A stretch of 64,000 nt of DNA from Phytoseiulus persimilis (GCA_037576195.1 CM075101.1:41354001-41418000), one strand, 5' to 3'; shown: positions 1 through 14,407, counted from the stretch's first letter. Notes: generated by a model not told the origin, from the letters alone. Numbers and translations: made by a program.

Positions 1-1805
1 TTCCCCTCCCCCTGGTATGAGGTACCGAGTCGGAGGCCGGTCGATCGAACAGACAAGAAGGGTCCCCGGGAGGAGTTCTCCGAAAAGACTGAGGTCGGGT
101 AAGGGTTTCGCGAAGAAAAAAGGTTTGAATCACTTGTCTAGACGGGCCAGAAGTTGATGCGTCCTGAGGTCCATGTGCAGAACCTCGAACCCTCATTGGA
201 CATCCCTCCACCGACAAGTGACACCACAAGCGTTGGGCTTCTTCACGGCAGCCCATCGCTCTCCTCGGGAATCATGATACCTCCAAGTTTGAAGACAAGC
301 AGCGCCGGAGACGGATCCGGGCAACGGGGTCGAATAAATCAGCTTAGGCTGGATCAGATCATCTAGAGCGGATGATGATGGAAAAGTTGAATTGTCGAGA
401 AAAAGCATGCGATCGGGATGAAGGTGAGCGACTTTCCCAGCTCAGGTATCCTGGTGTCCCAGTCGACGGCCGGTACGTTGAGGACGCATGTAGCGCAAGA
501 GCGTCAACTCGGAGAATCTCATTTTCGGTCGCAGCGCCCATTCATTTCTTGAAGTGATGACAAGAGAATATCTTCACGATACCGGCTCGTGGCTTCGCTG
601 CTCCAGGAGATCCGACGATGAAGAACTTCCTCGAAATCTGTCCTCGGTGATGCCTCTATCTATGATTTCCGGCCCTGACCGCCGTTACCGGGGATTTATT
701 CGCGGAACGTAGATCGTCTTTAGACAGCCATCGATATGAGTTCGTAATCCCTCAGAGGACGCTCTCAGCATACCTCCTCTCGTGATCCGACCTGGTAACT
801 TTTAAATTGCTCGAACCGGAATCCTCGGTGGGGATCGATACGAGGAAGGGAGGTGGAGCCGTGTTAGATCTTGGCTCCCCCTACGGCTCTCAAGATGAGC
901 ATCCCGGAGCAGCGGATAAACCAGCTCCGAGAACGCCTCGGAGTGTCGAGAATATCACCGACTTGTTCTACGTGATCTGCCGGCAGCCGGGTGGATTCCA
1001 GACGAGGAAACGACCCTTCAAACACGAAATCGAGCTCTGCGACTGCCCTACCAGATTGTGGCGGAGAAACATTCAGGATGGTGCAGCACTTGATGTTTCC
1101 CATTTGTTGCTAGGAAACGATCCCGGCTAGAAATTAAGGGCCATGGACGGCCGTTTCGGCATCTGGCTTCAGAAAGTCACAAGACAGGTCCAACCGTGAC
1201 ATTCTGGGTTTTCCAGTTGCTGAAATCTGATACAGAATTCCCGTCAATATGTCCTCCGCATGCAGTTCGCTAGATCTGAGAGGTTTACAAGGACCCTGGT
1301 GGAGGGGTGAGAAGATCCGTGGGGAAGCTCGAGGAGTGAGGAGTTTGAAAAGTCCGTAACGAGGCTGCCATGTGTCTTCCCGAGTCATCTGAGAAGCTTC
1401 TCTCCAGGTCGCATCGCTGTCGAGCTACGATACGAGGAGAAACTCACTGACAGAGTGTGCATTTTGATCTGCAACATTTTAGTGGCTTCCGAGTTTTGAG
1501 CTGTTTTTCGGTCAAAATTTTGACTAAGAGCTCTTCAGAAAGCGCATCATTTTCGTTTCAAATCCCAACAATCATGGCAAACTGCGACCAGAGCTTGTCG
1601 GAGCTCTCCATCTCAAGTCACCCAAGGTCCTGGAAAAAATTGGCAAGAAAATCGTCGATCCTGAGGCGATTTCAAAAACATAATCGGCTGTGACTTTTTA
1701 TGTGAGCCGATTTGTGAAAGATTGTCATTTTGAGCCGAACTACCCGATGATTCAGCATCTGGGTCTATCCGACTCCTATTCAATCTCGAGAGCCACCTGG
1801 CGCCA

Positions 1806-1819
1806 CCCCCCCCCCCCCC
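1806..1819. repeat. Poly-C run
   Basis: A 14-base homopolymer of C. Such runs are prone to length error in sequencing and to length polymorphism. Confidence 0.9.
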
Positions 1820-4730
1820 TGGAAACGCGCCCGAAAACAATGTGCGATCGGATGAAGATCGACCGAAACACAGCTCGAAACATAGATCTCACCGAATTGA
1901 TGCGGCTCGGAGTACACCTCTGTCCATTGCTGGATCTCAACACGCGGGAAGTAAGTGGATGATGCCCTGGCCCGAAGATTTTGACGCGAGCCTGGAGCTA
2001 GGGATGCTGATATCTGGGATCGGACTAGTCCTTCAAATCGCAACCACCTGTGCTGACGGTCCAGGAGAGGAAGAAGTGGAGAACTTAGAGTACCCGTGCT
2101 TCGAGGAGGAACAAGAACGCAGAGCTGCACCAGGGTCCGTCCTCGACGTCGGGCTAGACCAAACTTCAAGCTCTATTGAAATCAGCTCCGGCCCATTGAG
2201 GCCCCGTTCCAGCACTCTGGTTCCAACATATAGCTTTGACAGATGAGAATAAGAGCTGCATCAAACTCACTCGAGCTCGAGCTCTTGCCGATTCACGCAA
2301 GAATGTGACTCATGGGGAATCGGGGAATCCAGATGGAGATTTCCGTTGAGAGTACCGTCGAAGCGCAAAAAAAATTGGCCGCAAGTCAAAGTCCCGGCCC
2401 GTTTGACGGAGCTGCGGCTCTCAGATGTGCGAAACGGACCTCGACGCTGGTGTGCGGTGCGGAGTATTTCCGTAACACAGTGAGACCTGAAAGCGCTGTG
2501 TTCTGTCCGGACGACGCTTTCCGGCCGTTGCCTCCTGCCGCTCCTTGAGGTCACTCTCCTGACAGGTTGGGTAATATGGTTGATTCCTTGCCGGAATGGA
2601 GCCATTCTTCGTCCGGTACTGATCCACACGCTTCGTCCACACGCTTCCGGTCTCGGATCTCAACAGCGACAGGTATTTGGTGCTCCCGCAGGAGCAATCA
2701 CGTGGCCAAAGAGAAGGTAATAAAGATATTCTCAAAATTGGATTTGTTCAACGCTCACAAGGAAACGCGAAAAGTCGGCTTCAGTGGCTCTTGATGCGAT
2801 TCCGCACTTGCGACCAGCAGATGACGTTGACTAAATATTCTCAGGGATCTCCGAACTCTGGGAAACTTGAACTTTAGAATCCCGAACTTTCCCACCGCAT
2901 CAGTGTCACGTCACCTCGCCCCATTCGACGGCTATTTTCGATTCCTTCATCGAAGCAGAGACGTGTAACGATCTGAAAAGCTTCAATGGAGACGGAGCAC
3001 TTGGCAGAGAAGATCGGCAGCACCTGACCGACCAAAGGGGCACCTGATATCGCAAACTTCCACGACCTCGATAAGCCAATGAGATAGGACTGACCCAGTT
3101 CTGATACCCTCTCCAAACCCGATTCTTGATGAGCCAGAAGTGGGTCTCGATCAATGTCAGCAATATGACTCCTGGTGTGATGATATGAGGGGCAAGCTAA
3201 TGAAGAGCAGCAAAGAAGATGCTTCGGGGAGGGCATTCTCTCCCCTCCTCAAAATATCATGATTAGCCCCTGGGAGCTCTAAAACAACTCCTAACCGAAG
3301 AGAGTTTTAATATGACTGCACGGCTCGGGGTTCACGGCATCCGAAGACATGAATGCCGAGGGCTGACTGTGTGCCGGGGCAACTAAGATAGATATCGAAG
3401 AAAATCACGCTGTGTGGTGATATAAATATATGTACATACAATCTATATCTTCCTCTCCATATCCTCTCATATGAGTATATTAGCAAACGCGACACCGACT
3501 CGTTCGAGTTCTCACTTGACGACCAATTCCGAGAGCAAGATTGAGGAGAAGTGCAGCCTCCAACGGAAGTGCATCTCTGTGAGGTTTTGAGGGAGGAATG
3601 GAGGGCATGTCTTCACACCAAAGCTCTCAGCACAGTTGTTCCCTTTGTCCAGCATTGAACGGGTTAACGCAGTGAACGGGGTTGATCAACACTCCGCGGT
3701 AACTGGATGCATCAGACGATCGGAATCCCACGGAGTCGCCACTATACTTCGTCTCCTAAATCGTTCATGGCCCATTCAAGGAACCAGAGGGCCCGGTTAT
3801 AAGAGACGCGGGTCGGGCGGTTGGCAGCGATACGTTTTTCAAGAGATGTACCGTCCCGCTTATCCCGGAAGTGAAACCTGGTCCCATCGAGTACCGAGTG
3901 AGTGTTTTTTCTCGTGAAGCGCTGTGAGGTCCTCGCAAAGTGCTACGAGGGTCGGTGAACGTACGATCTTGGTCCTCAAATCTAGGTAGATTCGTGGGAT
4001 ACACTTCCGAAATTCCGGCCCGATTGGATGAAGCGTCGCATCATACGTCATCTCAACCTGACCTCTCGCACTCTGACAAGCGCTCCGATCTGTAGGAGAT
4101 TCCTAGAGAGTGTTGAAATTCCAAAGTGTAGAACACTCCGACTTCCAAAAGCGCAAGATTATCGACAGCGATGGTAATCGTGTTCGTTGAACGCTTGCAT
4201 TGAAAACAGACCATCTTCCACGTCGACGTCGACCTCACACATATGAGATCATCGAGATATGAAGCGATGAAGGGGAGAGTGGGATCGCGAAGTTGGAGCC
4301 GTCAATGTCGTCAAATCGTCTGAAGTTCGCTCGGAGGGCTCCGAGAACTTCGAAAATCGCGGCTGTCCTCAAGGTGTGGGGTGATTGCGATGAGGCCGTG
4401 TCATTCTGCGGAAGTAGTTCCTACTGCAAGAGGCGCGGGATGGATGGGGGAAAGTTCCTGCGTTTCGAACTTATGCTGGGGTACGCGAGTGGCCGAGCAG
4501 ACGACCCGTCTCGCGGAGGATATTCCAAACTCATTTCCAGTCTGGTCCGCTCCCTACTCACAGATCACTGTCATGAGGTGCTACCTGGATTTTGGGGCTT
4601 GGACGTTATCCGTTCTTGAGGCACTTCTTCCGCCTTTCTATCGTATATCTCGATCTGACACATGCCGAGTCCGACAGAGAGTGGAAAGGAATTATTGATA
4701 GGGAGAATCTTCCGAGATCAAACGTGGATA

Positions 4731-4738
4731 TATAAATA
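4731..4738 (+). promoter_or_regulatory. TATA-box-like motif
   Basis: TATAAATA inside a longer alternating AT stretch, followed by moderately GC-rich sequence. It matches the metazoan TATA consensus, but no gene start can be assigned downstream, so it may be a chance match. Confidence 0.15.
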
Positions 4739-6110
4739 GAGACGAACGCATCCCCCGAATACCAAGTATTCGGTTTTCGCCTCGGGTTGGATTTCGGACA
4801 CGGAGTGGGAGTCTCGGTGGGCTTATTTCGAGACGTTCAAACTAATGTGTGCCGATGGTCTCCCCCGATTAATGTACGGTGCTCCCCGATTGAAATTGTT
4901 GACTGTGGTTTCCGAGGTGAGTCCATTCTGGAAGTGAGATGAACAGCTCCCGCGGCAGAATCCCAAACACCTTCCATCACTCAAGTCCGGAGCAGAGTCA
5001 GTCGAGCTGTCCGGAAAAAATCGGATGCAGCTCGAGTTGAAGACGCTCGGCAGGTCGACGCTCGAAACCGTACACCCTCACTGATTCGATCCAGCTCAGG
5101 CAATCAGAAACTCGCGCTGAACTAGAACACATCGAGTTGATTTGAACTCTGCTTGGAACGGAGAGCTTGTTCCCCAACGACAGCGACACCTCCTCGTAAG
5201 CGGTTCGCTGAGAGAAACCGTTGTTCGAGGAACACATGTGCTTCTCTGCGGTATGGACCACAACGACATGTGCCCTCAGATCGGTCCCGGATGACTGACT
5301 CCTCTCTTCGATTCGACCAAATGTTCGAATTCAGACTTGAAGTGGGCGATCGTGCGTTCACTCAGTGAAGTTCCATTCGTTTGAAGAGGATCGTGATATT
5401 CAGATAGCGATTCGAGACCTACGCAGTACTCGTCGGCTTTCAGCGTAAGTTTCCGATAGCCGACGTCTGGTTAACTCACCCGAGCTGACGTGAAATCTCG
5501 GATAACGCTTTCAGAAACATTCAGCGATGCATCCCGCCCGAGCCGCTGACACAGAACCGGACTGCAGGTCGCGCTAGGAATCGCTTGGCGACTGAGAGTG
5601 ATTTTTTCCGCCTAAAACGAGGTTCGTTGGATCCAGTTCCATTGATGATCGAATTCACAATCACGCATGGCGGTTTCTCTCCCTCTGATTTCGTTGCAAT
5701 GTTTCCAGGGAGTATTCCCACGGCAGTCGCACTCTCGGATCCCCGGCCCGTCTCGCGTGGGACGGGCCGGATAGATGGGAACCATGCGTTCCGCATGCGC
5801 AGTCCCCCCAGATCGGGAAAATGAGAGCTGAAACCGGAGCCGCTTCCTGCATCGACCGATCACTCTTCAACCGTCCGTAGGGATCTCATCTAGCTTCAAC
5901 GATGACCCTCCACGTTTCCGCGGGCAACTTCGTCGTCATCATCCCTGGCCCCAGCGACATCGTCGCCGTTGCCGTCGGGCAGACGTTCTCGCAGGTTTCT
6001 TGAAGTCATGCTTGAGTTTCCACACGTCCGGATGTGCGGACGAAATGACCTTCAGATATTCCACATGTCGACTGAAATCAGATCTCTGAATTGGATTCCA
6101 TTTTTTTCAG

Positions 6111-6239
6111 CCTCTAACGACTCGAAGATTCGTGTGGGCCACCGAACTTCGACGTTTTGAGCTGGCCATCGAACATATCAACAGCCGGGAACGGAGGCTC
6201 GCGGACGGCTCGTTGAAACTGAAAATCTCGGCTGTCTGA
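6111..6239 (+). other. Possible coding exon with receptor-like segment
   Basis: A strong acceptor (seven T then CAG) opens a 42-codon frame that ends at a TGA. The frame includes ELAIEHINSRERRLADGSLK, which resembles the start of an ANF-type ligand-binding fold in ionotropic glutamate receptors (hydrophobic-x-x-A-[VI]-x-x-I-N). An upstream frame from an ATG at 5901 through CAG|GTTTCT at 5994 would join it in phase 0. No good donor precedes the stop, and no further receptor exons are visible. This may be a relic, a terminal exon of unknown type, or chance. Confidence 0.15.
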
Positions 6240-9200
6240 ATTTCGATAATAGAATCTGCTGCTGGTGACGTCGCTTTCGAGGACGGAGTAAGGGAGTCGC
6301 ATCTAGTTTTCGCCATTTACCGCCAGGGGTCCCCGTGATGAGGTTCTGTAAGCGAACTGGGCATGCGCTGTCGAAGTGCCAACAACTGTTGCTGGAGTAG
6401 CCGAGCTCGACGTCGTCGTCGACGGCGGCGGAAACATCGAGCGACCGGCCCACTCGCAGTTGAGCACGGCATCCACCGACCGAGTGAGAGCAAGACGTCG
6501 GTCACGGCGAGGGACGCTCCTCATCGATCGACCGAGGACGTGGAGCCGCCTGCCGAACACCTTCTTCAGACCCCGTGGAGGAGGGAGACTACGGCCGTGA
6601 CGCCGAGGACCCGGACCGGGGCCCGAACCCGCACGCGTACCGGACGCAAAAAGCCTCAGCGACTTTTCGTGGCGCCTGGCCTGACGCAACGACGCCGAGC
6701 ATCGAGCGACTGAGCGGCCTAGAGGGGAGAGTGTGAGAAGGCGAGTTTAGAAGAAACGGACAACAAATGGCCCCAGCAGAGGTTACGTTGTGCCAGCAGC
6801 GGCGGCGGCAGCCGCAACCACCGTGGCTAGAAGCGAGTTGTGGAAGCGGCTCAGCAGTCAGGCAGCAGCGGTCTCCTCCTCTCGACTCTTTCCCAAAGCA
6901 CTCGACCAGTTGCGGTAGATCTGCCTTCCACAACCTCAACACGACGACGGTACCCCGATTGGCCCCTGGAATGAAATGCTGTGAACTCTAGCCAGCTCTA
7001 CTCGACGAGGAAACTTGCCGATTCGACTGGTGACTCGTTCGCCTGGCGCGACCCGATCCGTTCACCGAGGCCGAGCAAGCTCCTCGAGTGCGCCGTTTTC
7101 TGAGCTCATGTGGAAGTGTTCATGTGTTTCTTCTTTCTAGTGCTCGCATCGTGCGTGCTCGTGACATCACCGTTATCAGCATCTTCATCTCCGTCATGAC
7201 AAACGTTCCGGCCAACAGGACATCCGAAGTTCGATGGGAGCTTCAGAGCTTCATACCCCGTTCGACTTCGGCGGCCGTGGTTGGTGATCTCTGTTTTTCG
7301 TGAGGTGTTCCGTTCCGAGGAGAAGTCGACGGAGTCCAGTTCAGCTCAACTAACGGTAAGATCCACGCCTCGTTTTTCCCGGGTGAGCTCGGTGGACGAG
7401 CGCTTCCCGAAGGGCGCCGTGAGTAACGTCGGATTCGGGCGAGCTGGGACTGACTCGAAGCCGCAACCGATTCCCTCCCGAGCGAGGTTTCGTTGTTCCT
7501 GTCCGAGTCGACACGGTTGGTCGTCGGACTAGCGGCCATCGTCGCGACTCCGACGTCCGTCGAGTGTTGCTCCGGTGGTCTTTAGGACATTGTTTGTGTG
7601 AGGAGCCCACTCCTCGCTTCCAACAACCCCTAGATTATTTTCGAGAGACCGTTGAGTTTGTTCTAAGCCGGCGCTGAGGAACTCTGTGTAACAGGCTTAG
7701 TGTGACGCCGATATCGGAGGGATCGAGTGGGTTTTGACGGGTTTTGGTGCCTTGCCAAATGCATACCCTCGGTTCATGTTCACTCTGAGGCTGCCACGGG
7801 TGGTCTACCACCTCTCACGAGAGGCGGCGGCGGCGGCGACAGCGGCTCTCTGAGAACACAAACCGAGACATCGTTCTCTGAAACAAGAGAGAATCGAGGA
7901 ACGCAACAGACTCTTCTGCCGCCCCGTTTGGCCGACATGTTCGAAGACACTTCGACGCACGTGTGCAGCGAGGGGCTGGGACGGGGGGCGCTGGAACGGC
8001 GGATTGGCTCCGGGTGACTCGCCAGGAGCGCGCGGCGCAAGGAAGAACGGAAGGGAGGTCTACCGTTGTCGAGTGCGTAAGAGCGCCGCTCGCGGACTGG
8101 CGATGGGTCTCGATTTGATATCATGTGAGGAATCGTCGACGCAATCGGCGCGCGCCGAGGTAGGCCGGAGATCCGTGGCGGCGATCGCATTTGAGCCATC
8201 TATATCTCACGAACTACGCGGAGCAGCGGCTGCTCGGATTGTTGGACAGTTCACTCGGCGGCGTTGGTTCGTCGGCGGATGGATGGATAGATGGCCGCTT
8301 GGCGGGTCCGTAGTTGCTGCAAGAGAACCACATGTGTTCCATATAGAATGCGGCTGCCGTTGCTCCTCGATTCGGTGTCGTCGTCGACGGCATCGGCGAC
8401 GATGATGGTAGCGGTGGCCTACTGTAGCGAACTCAACGGAGAAAATCCGTCCTCGATCGGATCTCGCCGAGATCGGATTTTATTCCGACGGCTCTCGCTG
8501 TTTTCCCTGCCAAGACTGTCGTTCGGGCGGGCGCTCGTCGTGGTCGCCAGCCCCGCACGGTAGCGGATGCCTGGTTAAACATCCGAAGTTGAGCAGTTCG
8601 AATCGAAGCCCGATGTTCTGCTGGCGTTGTTGTTGTCGTCGTCGTCGCCGCACGGCGTTGTCGACCTCTGCGTGAGTCTGGTGGAACGCGCGCATGTGTT
8701 CGCCACATGAAGACGGCTCTCACTTGGCTCATCGGACTGTGGACGGCCGCGAGAGAGAATCGACGAAAAACCTCTGTGGCCCGGACAATATGGAGCGTGA
8801 AGTCTCAGGGAGCCGCTCGGGGCCGGCGGATCCGATTGCGTCGGTTCTTCGACAACGGCGGCGGCACCGCACGGAACAGAAAACTCCCAAAGCCGGGGAA
8901 CAATGAGGCGGATAGCGGGAAAGAGTACGCATGAAACAAAGAGAGCTCTACGGTACTCTGTCCATAGGGCGGAGTCCGCGTGATGACTCAAGATGTTCTT
9001 GCCCGCCAGCCCGCCCGCCTGGCTGCCTAGCGGCTGCTGGTTGGCTCGCCTGGCCAAGGGGCCTCGCGAGTCTGCTGCGACGGCGGTTCATGGACTTGCT
9101 TTCGAGGTGCTGCCGTCGGCGGCTCGGAGAACTAGCCGTCGGCGGACTACATCTGGAGACGTGGTCCAAGTGAGCTTTACAGCTTTGACCATTCTTCCGC

Positions 9201-9812
9201 TTTTCTCGTCCAACGGGATCTCGCGGAGACGGAGCAGCCAGGCGACCGGTCGGTTCCCGACGCGCTCCTCGGCCGGATTCGTTCGCGAACCGGTGCTGCG
9301 CTGGACAGGGATGAAGAAGTCTGCTTTCCTGCCTGCTCGACTGCTTGGATGAGACTATCTAATCTGTTGATGGTCGTCGTCGTCGGCGGCGAACTGAGCT
9401 CAAATATCGGACTGAGCGAAGTGGATTCTGCTTGCTCGTTCGTTCGTTTGCTTACTCGCTTGTAGGCCGGGGATGCCGGCTGCGCCGTGGTCTGTCTCCG
9501 CAGTCCGTCCGCGTAGAAGGCGACATCTACGACAGCGGTGGCCGCGCCAGAAACATCGGTAGCGGCAGCGCGGATTCCGCTCTCGAGGGGTGCTGCTTCT
9601 ATTTCTAAGATGGAACTCCCTCTCTGAAGAGGAGGCTGCGGCGGTCGCCGCCGCCAACGATGATGAGGATGTGGAGACGAGGCGAAAGACGAACCGACGA
9701 GAAACATGCTGGTCGACGACGTTTCCCCATCCCTCCCTCAGCCATTCAGCTGGTTCGTCTGTCTCTCCTCCCCTCGACTGGCCTGACTGCACGGCCGGCG
9801 GGCTAGAGTAGC

Positions 9813-9834
9813 TGCCTGCCTTCCTTCCTTCCTT
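9813..9834. repeat. CCTG/CCTT tetranucleotide run
   Basis: A short run that changes from CCTG to CCTT units. It is one of several tetranucleotide tracts in the GC-rich domain. Confidence 0.7.
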
Positions 9835-11029
9835 TGAGGAAAGCTAAATATAACGCTCGCTCTCGTGTAGAACGATGGCAGCAGGCGCGGCAGATTCACC
9901 GACAGACATGCGATAGATAGAGGCAAGCAGGGGAAAGAGCGAGTGAGGGAATGAGCGACCAGAACTATGCCAGAGGAAGATTCTCAACAACAAACCTCCG
10001 AGGCCTCGTTTCTGGAAGCGCTTCTATGCGGGCCGAAATTGTGTCGCCTCCTTCGAGCGAGCCTCAGGCCGTTGAACTCGATTCGGAAACAACGATATCA
10101 ATGCCGCCGCAGCAGCCGTCACTCTATCTGACTACTTCAATCGTTCGGGGATCATGGCTCCTCGTCGCGCCAGCATCCTATGATTCAGTCCGTATCATCA
10201 GCGTCTTCGACGGCGACCGACCGCGAATCCCCTGATTTCAGGGGTCTGAGACAAGTCCGGAGAATCTCTCCTCGTTGGAGACTACAGCTCGGAGGAGAAG
10301 TAGAGAAGCGCACTGAATATGACCTCGGCGGTTGTTTTGGAAGCTCATGTTCGGAGAACGAAGCCGACGCAGACCGTGAGATCTGTGCGGTCCGGTTCTG
10401 CTCAGATCGGCTTTCTAGCTTCTTTTTTCTCATGTTGTTCTTCCCGCCAACTCAGTTCAGACTCAAACATCGCCGAGACCTCGTACCGTTGACGGTGATG
10501 AGCTGAAAGGAAGAACACATGGGTTGAGGCGAACGGGAAAGAAAGCCAACAAGGATCCGAACCGACGGTCTGTTTCCTGAGAGGCACGCGTCCTCGCCGG
10601 GGTCTGAAGCCCGAGGAGTAGGCGACGGATTGACCGTTCAGTGGTCTGTTCCAGGCGCTCTCAGCTCGCTCTTCGAGATCTTCATTTCCGAACGCGATTC
10701 GAGTTTCTTCAGAACAACGCGGACTTCTCAGACGCAGCGGACGAGCCCGTCTTCTTCATCATCTTCGCATCGTCCGACTCCGGCGCTGTTCAAGCGAACG
10801 TCGATTGACGACATCTGCCTCCGGAGAGACTTCTTCCAGATGTTGACCGAGGCTTTCTCCCACTTCAGACATTTGGGGCGCTGCTCTGGATCCGTTGAGA
10901 GCGCGATGCTCGCTTTCTCGGTCGCTCGGCTGGACGGACGGACGGTCGGTCGGCAGGATTTCAGAGCGGAACCGTCCGCATGTCGACGAGCACCGAGAGA
11001 AGTTTCGGAATGAAGAAGAAGGAGGAGGG

Positions 11030-11061
11030 ACGGGCGGGCGGGCGGTTGGTCGGTCGGTCGA
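11030..11061. repeat. GGGC/GGTC tetranucleotide run
   Basis: Consecutive GGGC units pass directly into GGTC units. A similar GGAC/GGTC run lies about 100 bases upstream at 10930-10960. Confidence 0.75.
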
Positions 11062-14000
11062 TTCAGCGAACGATGGGCAGAGGACGCATAGATGGATGGA
11101 GATATTCGAGTGAGTGGGCCTCCTCCAGCGCAGGCGCTAGCATCACCGTGGCCAGCATCACGACAAGCCGATATCCAGCGTGAGTCGGCCTTCGGGAAGC
11201 TCTGGATAGTTTAAAAATACTTTCCACGCGCTTGAGGGAGGCGAAAAGCAGAGGGGGACGATCGGAGGTTTCTCGCTCTGCATGCCATCATGAGCGACTG
11301 CCTCGTCGTCCGTCCGTCCGCTCGTTCGCTCGATGTCTGGAGAGTCGCGAGGAAGATGTCGGCTACTGCCGGCGCTCAGAAGAGCATACGCCGCCGATTC
11401 TTCCCACCGACGAGCCGGAGGAGGCCACTCAACTCATCGGGGAAGCTTATGAGGGAGGTTGGCCCCAACTGACCGTTCCGTCGAGTCGGTGCTTCGAGAG
11501 CGCATCGACGGCACCAGGTTGCTAGTCGCCGATCTTTCCCGCATGGAGTCGATTCCGAATGCCATGCGTGGCGACGAGGCTTCGGACCCGAGCTCACGCT
11601 CCGATAATCACCCCCTCCTCCCCCCCCACTCTCAAGAAGTGAAGGAGTTGCGGAACTCCCCTCGAGAACCCGTGCGCGCGTCTCCTGGTCGTGTGAAATG
11701 CCCTGCGCGCTCTCGTCGACACTCCTTGGTCGCAGGAGACCGAACGAGCGAGCGCCTGCCTATCTCCTCTGGCGCTGGTGCGCATATGGCTGCGCTCAGT
11801 CGCTCGCTCGGCCGCAACGAACGACGGAATAGCGTCGAAAGCAGTTTCACGACAACGTGGCGCCGTGTATCAGGACGCGCCTCTGGGCAGAAGGACAGAT
11901 AGACGGACCTACGGACGGCAACGGCGGACCTCTATTCGATGAGTCTGAGTCAGCGATTGCCTCCCTTCTCCCTGCGAGCGAGCGAGCGAGCGATCCCGCC
12001 GCGAGCGACCAAGGATCGGCGCGGCGGCAGAGCCGAGTCAACGCCGGCGACGAGAGTCAGGCAGAGGGCCGTCGAGTCAGTAACGATGGACAAACGACGG
12101 ATTCAGGCAGGCACTCTGCTTTGGCTCTCGGCTGTTATCTGGCGCGATAAGGAGCTTCTCTCTGCTCACTCGGTGGCTCTCGCGTTCTGGTAGGCTCACC
12201 TGAGCTGCGCCGAGTACACGAGAGCGAGCGTCGAAAGCGTCATCAGGCTGGCTGACAGGCGTTTCACCGATGCTTGGAAATTCTCTCCGGCGGCCGGCCG
12301 GAGCCAGTCACGGACCCAGTTACCCTGGCGTTGGCCTCCGTCAGTCAGAAGCCGGCTCGCTACCGAGTCGACTCTATCTGTCAGCCGAGCAGGTATAGCC
12401 GGCGTTCCAGGTCGGCCTTTCAGGCCGATAGGCGTCTGTCGACGCAAGGAGCTGCCGTCCCGAGGAAGGGTCCGATTCGGGGTCGCAGCGTCCCTGGACG
12501 TAGTAGTCGATCCATGAACCAGTTTTTTCGGGGAGAGGGTAAGCAGCGCTCTTCCAACTCCTATCAACTCCATGGACCAGGCGGAAGTCTCTGAGGATTT
12601 CGGACCCTGCTCGCCCCCCTTTCTTCTCGGATTCCGAGCCGATCGGGCGACATTCCCAACTCCTGATGAGAATCCTCGGTCACTATAGCAGCCGACTCAG
12701 TAAAGACTCCATCGCTATCAAACCTTCCAAGATATCCAGGGCTGGCTCATGATTTGCAGAAGGTTGCGCGCGTGACTCCTTCGGTTATATGCGCAGCTGG
12801 GAACCATACGGGAAACAAGTCGTTCGAGCAACGAATGTTCGGTCCAAAGGTCGACCGCCGAAGAATCGAGCGACTCGGGCGTGACTCAAGCGCAAGATTG
12901 CAACATCTTGGCAATCCTCAGAATAACTCGTTCTCGCTGCACCGCGTAGAAGAACGTCTCGATTCGGAGCTCAGATCCTGGGCCGTTTCAGTGAGCTGAT
13001 GACAACTTTTAAACACTTCCATCGAGGGTTGAGGGCCGCGCGGTTCCCCTCTCCCTCGGAATGAGCGATCAGGCCGTAACTCCGCAACCGAGACTGGAGG
13101 CTATCCCGATCCGACGTCTTCGGCGGATTATTGCACTGGAATCTGGTCTAGGTATCAGAGTCGCAAAATACGTGTCTTGGTGTTCGATGGTTCTCGTGCA
13201 GATGCCGAGGGCAGGGTATCCCCGCCTTCTGAAGTCGACACGAGCTGACATATGTGTTTTCCTTCCCTCGTATCGTTCTGGGTCGGCAACGGTCAAAGGT
13301 ATCCGGCCCTCGGTGGCCTGTGAGCCACCGCCCCCAATCGAATGGCGGCAGATGAAGTCGGGGCTTCCAACGTCGGCTCTGACGGGAGCTTTGAAGAAGA
13401 AAGCTTCACCGGACGGAACGGGAGCCGACCGTTTGGCGTCGAGTTCAAAGTCTGGAGCTCAGCCGAGCTGCGCTGGCAAACTACGAACACCGCCCGGCGG
13501 AACGTTGTTTACGTAACCCCATTCCGAACGATATTCTGTGGCTCCGAATTCATCACGTGATATGCGAGCGCCGATCTCCGCCCGATGGCTGACAACTTCC
13601 CGAATGAATTCATCTTGAGATCGACCTCAACGCGCATGGAAGAAGTTGAGTTGTTCTCACGCTTGGGACGTTCGTTGGCAAAGCTTGACTCTCTCGCGGC
13701 TCTCTCGGAAGAAATCCCGACGTCTGAAGTCAGTGGCTGAAGTGTCCACGTTCGTCGAGAACAGCTTCGAGCGAAAGCGATTTTTTTCGTTGAATACAAT
13801 GGGAGAGAGGATGAATTTTAAATCTGCCTTCTTATCGAGCGAACCCCGCTGCTAACGGCTCCACGAATTCCCCCTCGTCGGTCTCCCTCTCGTTCAAGAG
13901 TCCCGTCTCTCGGCCCATGCCTGGCCCCCCGAGCTCCCCGCTCGATTTCGGAACCATGGAGGGAGAGAGCGCCGTCGCACAACATGATTCACTCGCATGG

Positions 14001-14353
14001 CCTGATGTCGTTGGGGACTCTCGCAACTGTCGCGAGGAGTCGCGCGTGCCTCCTGAGGGGAGTGCGATCATGTGAAATTTTTGAGGCCTCGAGTGCGAAC
14101 GCGTTCCCATGGCCGGTACTGGAAACTCTCGATTCCCGAAGTTCTCGAGTTTTCACCATTGTAGCTCGCATGTCGCCGTTCCTCTTTCCTCTCGACATCG
14201 GGCCAGCGAAATATCGCCCGCACCGACGGTCTGCAGTGTTGGCTGCTTTGGCATTGTCGAGATGGACGGACCCCTGCGCATGTTTCCCTTTCTTTGTTCA
14301 TGGGGAGCCCCCGGAGTCAATGAACGCGCGCGTCGATGCAGCAGTGCCTGTTC

Positions 14354-14374
14354 GCCCGCCTGCCCGCCCGCCCG

Positions 14375-14406
<32 letters not shown>

Positions 14407-14407
14407 C
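14354..14407. repeat. CCCG/CCTG microsatellite
   Basis: About 54 bases of near-perfect 4-base units, first mixed CCCG/CCTG and then uninterrupted CCTG. This is the longest tetranucleotide tract in the window. Confidence 0.9.

Larger units (their letters stand above)
1..6110. other. Gene-free stretch, left end
   Basis: I see no supportable gene here. Open frames on both strands stay at or below about 130 codons, overlap one another in several frames, and show no recognisable domain or splice-flanked structure. The stretch includes a 14-base C run and a TATA-like motif, listed separately. If the zinc-finger cassettes further right belong to a BTB zinc-finger gene, this would be intron or upstream sequence of that gene, but nothing here proves it. 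Confidence 0.5.

Noticed and set aside
8570..8620. tRNA-like B-box (GTTCGAATC)
   Set aside because: No A box at the right distance and no cloverleaf could be folded around it.
9177..9707. 176-codon minus frame
   Set aside because: Low-complexity Ser/Pro/Arg-rich translation in the same stop-poor GC-rich domain.
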